Positions 26,313 to 34,200 of a stretch of 64,000 nt of DNA are shown here, in pieces. The number at the start of each line of letters is the position of its first letter. The stretch's first letter is position 1. The translations under genes were made by a program, and so were the position numbers. Below the pieces are notes generated by a model. It made no database searches. It was not told the DNA's origin and worked only from the letters and a program-made list of their open reading frames with translations. The stretch spans positions 248,001 through 312,000 of the forward strand of contig JBEVXU010000002.1 of assembly GCA_040505895.1 (NCBI GenBank), read 5' to 3'. This DNA is from Vondammii sp040505895 (GTDB lineage: Bacteria; Pseudomonadota; Gammaproteobacteria; Chromatiales; Chromatiaceae).

Positions 26313-27437
26313 TCAGTCTTTCCTGGCTTTTGCTATAACATCTTCTTCTGAATCAGCGAATTCTTGAGATATCGCGTAAAAGTCATCAGAAACTTCCATG
26401 AAGGCGTCAACCATATCAGGATCAAAATGGTTTCCTTTGCCTTCCTGGATTATGGCCACGGCTTTTTCGTGTGGGAATGGTGGTTTGTAGACACGCCGGC
26501 TGATAAGGGCATCGTAGACATCCGCTACAGCCATCAATCGCGCAGAGATCGGGATATCATCCCCTGCCAAACCCTCAGGATAGCCGGAGCCGTTCCACTT
26601 CTCCTGATGGGAATAGGCAACCTCCTTGGCGAAAACAAGAAAATTGTCGGCAGTGGAGATACTTCTTTCAGCAGAGACAATGGCATCACGACCATAGGTT
26701 GTGTGTTTTTTCATTTCATCGAATTCTTCCGCTGTCAGCTTGCCTGGCTTGAGAAGAATATGGTCAGGAACACCGACCTTGCCGATATCATGAAGTGGGG
26801 CTGACTTGTAAAGTATTGTAATATTCTCGGGCGTTAAAAAGTGACTGAAGCGCGGATGATCTTTGAGTTGGGTCGCCAGTAACTTCACATAATGCTGAGT
26901 GCGACGAATATGATTACCTGTTTCAGGATCCCGCGCTTCTGCCAGGGATCCCATGGCCACCATGGCAACATCCTGCAATTCTTCCATCTGCCGGGTGCGT
27001 TCAATCACCTTCTCTTCAAGAATTTCATTCTGTCCTTTCAGATAATCTCTTGCCAGCTTCAATTCCAGATGGTTTTTGACACGCTCCTTAAGGATAGAGG
27101 GGCTGATTGGCTTGGTGATGTAATCAACTGCACCTAGCTCTAGCCCCTTGGTTTCATCTTCTTCCTCGACCTTTGCGGTCAGAAAGATAATCGGTATGTC
27201 ACGTGTTGTCTCGTCTGCTTTAAGCTGCCGACACACTTCATAGCCATCCATGTCCGGCATCATAATATCAAGCAGAATCAGATCAGGTATTTTCCTTTCG
27301 ATGATCTTCAGGGCCATTTTTCCATTGACGGCAGCCTGTAAAAAGTAACGGTTCGATAGAACACCCTTAACCACGTCAATATTGACAGGCGTGTCGTCCA
27401 CAACAAGAATGGTTAACCTGGATAAATCCTTATTCAT
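26313..27437 (-). CDS. Response regulator with HD-GYP c-di-GMP phosphodiesterase domain
   Basis: This 374-residue cytoplasmic protein has an N-terminal receiver (1-120) with DD at 14-15, phospho-acceptor D57 in LILLDIMMPDMDGY and K109. A coiled linker (125-160) leads to an HD-GYP domain (160-355). The HD pair is in PLHDIGKVGVPD (H216, D217), and the GYP motif in HQEKWNGSGYPEG (277-289). These are the residues that coordinate the metals and hydrolyse cyclic di-GMP. It is the last gene of the four-gene signalling cluster, 50 bases after the hybrid kinase gene. The natural reading is that the kinase Hpt phosphorylates D57 and so sets c-di-GMP breakdown; this partner assignment is inference from order. 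Confidence 0.9.
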   Translation of the reverse strand: MNKDLSRLTILVVDDTPVNIDVVKGVLSNRYFLQAAVNGKMALKIIERKIPDLILLDIMMPDMDGYEVCRQLKADETTRDIPIIFLTAKVEEEDETKGLELGAVDYITKPISPSILKERVKNHLELKLARDYLKGQNEILEEKVIERTRQMEELQDVAMVAMGSLAEARDPETGNHIRRTQHYVKLLATQLKDHPRFSHFLTPENITILYKSAPLHDIGKVGVPDHILLKPGKLTAEEFDEMKKHTTYGRDAIVSAERSISTADNFLVFAKEVAYSHQEKWNGSGYPEGLAGDDIPISARLMAVADVYDALISRRVYKPPFPHEKAVAIIQEGKGNHFDPDMVDAFMEVSDDFYAISQEFADSEEDVIAKARKD

Positions 27438-27487
27438 TGCCTTATCCTGTTCATAACATAAAAATTACTGCTCTACTTCCCATGTTC

Positions 27488-29998
27488 TTATTGTTCGTCG
27501 GGATAACGTTTTACTATTTCGTCCAGAAGCGATGCGGCAGTCTCAAAATCATAATTACCGAGATGCGTTTGCAACTGGCCGAGTGAGTCACGAAGCGTTG
27601 ACTCACTTACCTTCTGAAGAAATTCCTCTACTGCCTCCTCCGCAGTGGAATCAAAGTTCTCGATGCGTTCCGCTAACGCCTTGAGTTCGCCAATCACATC
27701 AATCTCTGTCGTCCTGCCGGGATCAGAAACGGCACCCACCTCCACTCCAGTCTGCAGAGCAATTTTGATGGCACCCAGGGCCTCATCCAGTGATTGCTTA
27801 GCGCGTGACATCAATTCATTGGGGTGCGTGCCTTCGCCCGTGGAAAGCACCTCTTCCAATTCCCTGGCAGCGGCTTGAAGAGCGGTGGCACCAATATTCC
27901 CTGCAACTCCCTTCAAGGTATGTGCACCCCGTACAGCAGCTTCCTGTTCGCCCTCATCCAGGCTCTTTGCAATACGATCCATGGCATCCGACTCGGCCTC
28001 TACAACCTTGGCCAGGGTCTTTCGGTAAGCTCTGGTACTGCCACCCATACGTGCTATCGCACTTTCAACATCAAAACCCGGCAGTTCAATGGATGGTTCT
28101 TCGCCTGCCGGCTCGAACTCTGCCAGCCGCTGTTGAAGTTCGACAGGAACATCCCGTTCACCCGGTTTAATCCATCGGGCTAACGCGTTATACATTTCCT
28201 GGGGATCGACGGGCTTTGAAACATGATCATTCATTCCCGCATCCAGGCATTTGTCACGGTCACCCGCCATGGCATTGGCGGTCATGGCGATGATTGGCAG
28301 ATCGTTATATGAGGGATCCATACGGATCTCCCGGGTCGCGGTGTAACCATCCATCACCGGCATCTGCACATCCATCAGTACAGCATCGTACGACTCTTCT
28401 TTAACCTTATTAACAGCATTCAAACCATTTTCTGCTGTGGTCACTACCATCTGTGCAAGTTCCAGTAATTCAGTGGCCACCTGTTGGTTGATCTCGTTAT
28501 CCTCTACCAGCAGAATACGTGCGCCTCGGATGGCAGCCACTGTGTCTAGCCCAATGTCGTTTCGACCCTTGTGCGGCTTCGGTTCTTCGTATCCCATGGC
28601 CACCATGGCAGCATCTAGCAGAGTTGAGTTTGAAACCGGCTTACTTAAAAAGCCCTCTACCTTCACGTTGCCCATCTGGAGCAGCATCTCATCCCGATCG
28701 TAGGCCGTAACCATTACCACCTTGGGAGGCGTATTCAGATTCATGCCTTTCTTGATCTGGCGACTGACTTCAATGCCATCCATGCCCGGCATCTTCCAAT
28801 CCATAAACACCAGCTTAAAAGGCGCATCCGTCTGATCCGCCCGACGTACCCGTTCCAATGCCTCCTTGCCATTGGTGGCCAACTCCACGTTAAAGGTGAA
28901 GCTTTCAGCCAGATGCTGCATGATCTCCCGGGCTGTAGCGCTATCATCTACCACCAATACAGGAAGACCTCGCAGATCCGGATTTGGTAGTTGTACTGCA
29001 GACTCAATCTTCTTCGATAATCCGAAGTTAGCGGTAAAGATGAAGGAACTGCCTTTTCCAAAGGTACTCTCGACTTTAATCTCACCGCCCATCATCTCGA
29101 TGAGTGATTGACTGATGGCCAAACCCAGGCCCGTTCCACCATATTGACGAGTCGTGGACGTATCGGCCTGACTGAACGATTGGAACAATTTACCGACCTG
29201 TTCTTCAGTCATGCCGATGCCACTGTCGATAACAGAGAATTGCAACGTGACCTGATCTTCAGAAGCAACCACTGGTTCGACACGAATAAGGATCTCGCCA
29301 TCCTCAGTGAACTTGACCGCGTTGTTAGCAAGGTTGATCAAAACCTGACCCAGGCGAAGCGGATCCCCTACCAAGCCGTCAAACACTTTGGAATTGGTGT
29401 CTATGAGTAGTTCCAGCTCTTTTTCCTGTGTCTTGACGGTAAGTAAGTGAGCCAAATGATCCAGCGTATCACTCAGGCGGAATGGGATTGCTTCCATCTC
29501 CAACTTACCGGCTTCAATCTTAGAGAAGTCGAGAATATCGTTGATGATGCCCAGCAGTGAGTTGGATGCATTGTGAATCTTGATGACGTAATCATGCTGC
29601 TTGGGACTTAGATCAGTCTGCAACGCCAGATGGCTCATGCCTATAATTGCATTCATCGGTGTGCGGATCTCGTGAGACATGTTGGCTAAGAAGTCAGACT
29701 TTGCCTTTGTGGCCGATTCAGCTTTGAGCTTCTCTTCATCAAGATCTTCCAGCATATTGATCATGGCTGAGCGGGTTTCATTCAGCGCGACAAGCTTAGA
29801 CTGCATCTCCTCTTCACTGCTAGCAAGTGCAGCGCTTTTCTGTTCCAGCTCTATGATCAAATTCTGTTGCCCAATATTTGACCGATCGTGAGCCTCTTCA
29901 AACATTACTCTGTTGTTCTCAGATCGCTTCAGCTTTTTTTTCAGAATCCGGTTTTCGCGTTCAAGACGCAAAATCGTCTTCTTGTCTTCATCACTCAT
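27488..29998 (-). CDS. Soluble hybrid histidine kinase: HisKA-HATPase-REC-REC-Hpt
   Basis: This 836-residue protein has no signal peptide, membrane segment or recognisable sensor domain. It begins with a coiled coil (about 1-95), then HisKA with H109 in FLANMSHEIRTPMNAIIG, a HATPase with N box NLANNAVKF and DSGIGMTEEQ, and two receivers with D400 (FMDWKMPGMDG) and D543 (LMDVQMPVMDGY). It ends in an Hpt domain with H693 (GAHTLKGVAGN). This is a complete BarA-type phosphorelay. The ATG at 29998 overlaps the FIST gene stop by eight bases and has AGGTGAG upstream; a GTG three codons earlier is less likely. Sensing is presumably supplied in trans by the kinase-less membrane sensor and FIST protein upstream. 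Confidence 0.92.
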   Translation of the reverse strand: MSDEDKKTILRLERENRILKKKLKRSENNRVMFEEAHDRSNIGQQNLIIELEQKSAALASSEEEMQSKLVALNETRSAMINMLEDLDEEKLKAESATKAKSDFLANMSHEIRTPMNAIIGMSHLALQTDLSPKQHDYVIKIHNASNSLLGIINDILDFSKIEAGKLEMEAIPFRLSDTLDHLAHLLTVKTQEKELELLIDTNSKVFDGLVGDPLRLGQVLINLANNAVKFTEDGEILIRVEPVVASEDQVTLQFSVIDSGIGMTEEQVGKLFQSFSQADTSTTRQYGGTGLGLAISQSLIEMMGGEIKVESTFGKGSSFIFTANFGLSKKIESAVQLPNPDLRGLPVLVVDDSATAREIMQHLAESFTFNVELATNGKEALERVRRADQTDAPFKLVFMDWKMPGMDGIEVSRQIKKGMNLNTPPKVVMVTAYDRDEMLLQMGNVKVEGFLSKPVSNSTLLDAAMVAMGYEEPKPHKGRNDIGLDTVAAIRGARILLVEDNEINQQVATELLELAQMVVTTAENGLNAVNKVKEESYDAVLMDVQMPVMDGYTATREIRMDPSYNDLPIIAMTANAMAGDRDKCLDAGMNDHVSKPVDPQEMYNALARWIKPGERDVPVELQQRLAEFEPAGEEPSIELPGFDVESAIARMGGSTRAYRKTLAKVVEAESDAMDRIAKSLDEGEQEAAVRGAHTLKGVAGNIGATALQAAARELEEVLSTGEGTHPNELMSRAKQSLDEALGAIKIALQTGVEVGAVSDPGRTTEIDVIGELKALAERIENFDSTAEEAVEEFLQKVSESTLRDSLGQLQTHLGNYDFETAASLLDEIVKRYPDEQ

Positions 29999-31160
29999 TC
30001 CGCTCACCTAGCAGAGCAACGACTAAGGAGTGGTTATGCAATTTTGCCCCATCCTCAATGGGTATCGATGGACAAATCTCGCCGTAAGTGTAAAAACCAG
30101 CATAGGGAATAGTTGAGTCAAGCATCCCATCAAGACCATTCGGTTCTTCTTGTGTTCGTGTGCCCAGCAACATTTTCCTTCCGGCACAGGAAAAAATAAG
30201 TGCAACACTGGGTTGCTGACCAGAGGGGTATTCTGATACCACCGTTTCACCTGCCTGAGCAGAACTGGCCAATGCTGAATCCCTGCTTATCATACTGGGC
30301 CTTATTTTGGAACCCTCCTTGATATCTCCAAACAGGGCTACTGCACCAGTTTCTGGATCAAAATCGCCCGCTGGTGTACGTAAATAATCAATGCCTCCAT
30401 CCTCCGAAAGAACAGCCAGTGGAAATTCAAAACCAATCGTCGCACTTTCACCAATCATTTTTCTGTAATAATCAGCAGCCGGTTTATTATCAACTTCAAG
30501 TAATAGAGCCCCTTCAGACTTGGTGACACTCCCCTCACTTCCGAGCAGACTACATCCCAGCCCAAGTGAAAAGGAATACTCCAGCGGGCCCGAGAAGAGT
30601 AAAACGGGAACGGCACCACTCAGAACACGTTTACCATAAAACTGGAATGTTTTCTGGAACTGCCATTGGTCTCCCGCAGCGCCACCAATTAACGGAATGC
30701 TCTTACCTAACTCAGCAACGAGAGAGTCAACAACAACCTGTCCACTACCAGTCAGCACATCAGGTAGAGTGATACACAGGGCAGAATCCTTTTCAGATTT
30801 AGCTGAAGCCATTTCAACTGCCTCACGACAGGCCGTTTTCGTATCATCCTTGAGGCCCTCACCAATGCCTGCGGTTATATCAATCGTGTCGGAAGCAAAC
30901 AGTAGCAAAACAATAGAGTCCTCACTGAACCCAAGCTCGGAAGAAACTTCTCCATCCGTAGTACAACCAATAAGCTCAAGGCCGGGCCAGAATTCATCGA
31001 TGATGGTAAGCAGTTCCTCGTGATCAAAGTCAATGGCAGCATATACAATACCAGCCTTTGGCTTATGCCCGGAAAGAGTCTTTTCGCACTGTTCACGAAT
31101 CTCATCCATTGCTCCTTGAGCATCAGGATCTTCACTATGACCAACGGCTGAAATAAACAT
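29991..31160 (-). CDS. FIST-domain sensory protein
   Basis: This 389-residue soluble protein covers FIST_N (about 35-225) and FIST_C (about 230-375), the predicted small-ligand-binding sensory domain often linked to kinases and diguanylate cyclases. Visible signatures are LIGCTTDGEVS near residue 65, LIGGAAGDQWQF, GLGCSLLG, and the C-terminal GFYTYGEICPS...HNHSLVVALLG. It carries no output domain. It starts 41 bases after the sensor gene and overlaps the kinase start, so it is translationally coupled to the kinase. It could present a ligand signal to the kinase or tune it, by analogy with split FIST/kinase neighbourhoods. Confidence 0.88.
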   Translation of the reverse strand: MFISAVGHSEDPDAQGAMDEIREQCEKTLSGHKPKAGIVYAAIDFDHEELLTIIDEFWPGLELIGCTTDGEVSSELGFSEDSIVLLLFASDTIDITAGIGEGLKDDTKTACREAVEMASAKSEKDSALCITLPDVLTGSGQVVVDSLVAELGKSIPLIGGAAGDQWQFQKTFQFYGKRVLSGAVPVLLFSGPLEYSFSLGLGCSLLGSEGSVTKSEGALLLEVDNKPAADYYRKMIGESATIGFEFPLAVLSEDGGIDYLRTPAGDFDPETGAVALFGDIKEGSKIRPSMISRDSALASSAQAGETVVSEYPSGQQPSVALIFSCAGRKMLLGTRTQEEPNGLDGMLDSTIPYAGFYTYGEICPSIPIEDGAKLHNHSLVVALLGERNE

Positions 31161-31201
31161 CTATATCCCCTGTTAATAATTCATGAAAAACCGACTGCAT
31201 C

Positions 31202-34200
31202 TTATTCAGCATTTTCAGTTTTGTACCTTTTATCCTTCCCTGTTTCTTGCAGTAATTGATTGATCTCTTTTTTAAGCTCGATCATTTTTAACTCTCTTCC
31301 AACCACCAAACGTTCAAAGCGTTCCTGTTCATCTAGTTTGAGTTGTAATTTTTTCGAAGTTTCTTCTGCAGTATTCTTGGAATTTAGTATTTCTGCTTCC
31401 AGTTTCTTGGTTTCATCGATATCCAAATGAATACCGACCAGCCTCTTTCCTTTACCATCAGCATCTCGCTCCGAGGCCTTACCGATATCTAATATCCATT
31501 TCCAGCTACCATCCGCTGTCAACATGCGAAATTCTGTTTTATATAATTCTGTCTTCCCATCGACGTGCTTCTGAACCTGCTCCCAAACGAAAGCTGCATC
31601 ATCGGGATGGAGAAGCTTTCCAAATCGTTCAGCAGTATCGCCATAGCGCTCATCTAGTTCTTCTCTGGAATAGCCCAGCATGCTGTTCCAGGTATCACCT
31701 GTAATCAGTTCTCCAGAAGTTACTGACCAATCCCAAAAACCTGCATTAGCACCTTGCAACGCCATATCTAAGCGTTGTTGTTGAATTTGAAGCTCTTCTT
31801 CAGCACGTTTTCGCTCAGTGATATCACGAACAATGGCAACGAAGCGTGACTCTTCATTTTCTGACGACATGTATTGTAAAAAGATCTCAACCTCAATTTT
31901 TTGACCGTTCTTGTGCTGATGTACAGTTTCGAAGGTAAGTGATGCTTTGTCACCGGATAGAAGCGGATTAATCAAATCTTTGAATTCCTCTACAGAAATA
32001 TCAGGTTTGATATCATAAGGGTGCATGGTCATCAATTCATCATGCGTATACCCTACCTGCTGCAATGCACCTTCATTGGCATAAATGAAACTAAGCTCTT
32101 CCGAATCAAACATAAAGACGCAGTCCAGTGTTCGGTCGAGTGTATTTTTGAACTGATCCATATCTCTTTGGATACTAATGCGCTCGGTGATATCACTAAA
32201 CAACACGACGGCACCTGACAATTTACCCTCTTTATAGATTGGCACACTACTGTATTGAGCTGGAAAACTGGAACCGTCTTTGCGCCACAGCAGTTCATCA
32301 TCAACTTTGTGAAAGGTCCCTTCAGTCGATGACTTATACATCGGACACTCATCGATGGGATAAGTACACCCATCTGCCTTGGTATGATGAATGATCGGGT
32401 GGGTTTTCTGGCCTAGAAGTTCATCTGCATCATAACCCAGTAGTTTGGAAGCTTCAGGATTAATGAAATTGACCAATCCATCTTCCCCGATACCGAATAT
32501 TCCCTCGCCTACCGATTCCAACAGCAAACGGCTACGTTCCTCAGCCTGTTTCACTGCCTCCTCAGACATCTTTCGCTCGGTGATATCTGTTTGAATCGAG
32601 ATATAACGCTCAGGACCTGTGTCACCCATAAAGGGAACCATAGAGGCGTCTACCCAATAAAGCCTCCCCCCCTTTCTCTTATTGCATACCTCACTATGCC
32701 AGGTTTGGCCGCTGCTAATGGTCTCCCACATCTCTTTGTAAAAACCATCCGAGTGTTGACCGGATTTAAGCATGCGGTGATTCTGCCCAAGCAGCTCCTC
32801 TTTTGTATAACCACTGGTATCGCAAAAGTGATCATTGACGTAGGTGATGTTGCCCTCTGTATCACCTATGCTGACGATGGCATGCTGATCTAATGCATAT
32901 TTCTGGAAATTGAGCTCAAACACCAACTCATCCTGACGCCGCTCTGCCTCTATCCGTTCTACCACCTCATTCTTTAATCGCCGATTCCAAATCACAATAA
33001 AGGTGATAATGACAAAGCCAATAAGCAGAATGGGAATGGCCCATTTAAATACGGTTGTAAGCTGAGTACCAAGCTGTACTGTAATCCCCATCCAGGTGTT
33101 CTTAATGGCAGCCTTTTCATGAGCAGTCATCGAATCGATAACCTTATTAAGAATGCTTACCAGCTCCGGCCAATCCTTCCGAACACCAAAACTCAGTTCA
33201 TCAACTATTGAGGTGGGCGCAGCAACTTTGATGTCATCCAGCCCCAACCGATTCTTTTCGTAACTAATAACACCGAGATTTCCGGCAAAAGCATCCACTT
33301 TTCCTTCAGCCAGGGCCTCCACCCCCTCTGCAACATTTGCAAAGGGCGTCACTTGTATTTGGGGAAATCCTTCTGTCAGTCTCTTTTCGATGAGATAACC
33401 TTTTACCACACCGACACGTTTTCCGGCCATGTCATTTAGACCATCAATAAAGGGGCTGTCGATACGGGTAGCCAGGATGACTGGGAAGGAGATGAATGGT
33501 CTGGTGAAGTTCATATACTCTTCACGCTCAGGAGTTCGAATCAGAGAGGGAAGAATATCGCTCTTACGTGATTTGATCGCATCAAGAGCCTCCGCCCAAC
33601 TACGCCCAAACTGAGGCTGGAATTTAACCCCTAGTTTTTCTGTGAACATCTCGAAGTAGCTGGCGGCAATACCTGCAAATTTCCCATCTCCGTCCTGAAA
33701 GGTAAAGGGAGGCCATGCAAAGTCATCGACGACAGATATGGTTTGATGCGCCTCTAGCCACTGCTTCTCTTCTTCGGTCAAACCAAGGTTGGGACCGATG
33801 GAATCCACCTTCTCTGCCATAGCGATCCAGTCACTATAAATCACCCGCTTTTCTACTTCTGTTATGGCTGCCATCCCCTTTTTCAGGATTGATGCCAGAA
33901 TCGGTAAATCCTTACGGGTAGCAATATTCAGTAGTGTAAATTCCGGATTACCCATCTCGACCTCACCCGACACCACCAGTCCCGTCATCATGTGCTCAGT
34001 CATCAGATGGTTAAACACCGCAAACTCACCAAATGCAGCATCGGCTTTGCCGAAACTCACGGCCTTCATGCTCTCGAGCGTGTCCTTGACCGCCAGAATT
34101 TTGATCTTGGGGTAGTCTCTCTTGAGTACCTCCTCATAGAAGAATCCTTTGGGAACAGACACCGTCTTACCAAATAGCTGTTCTATGTCCTGGTATGGAA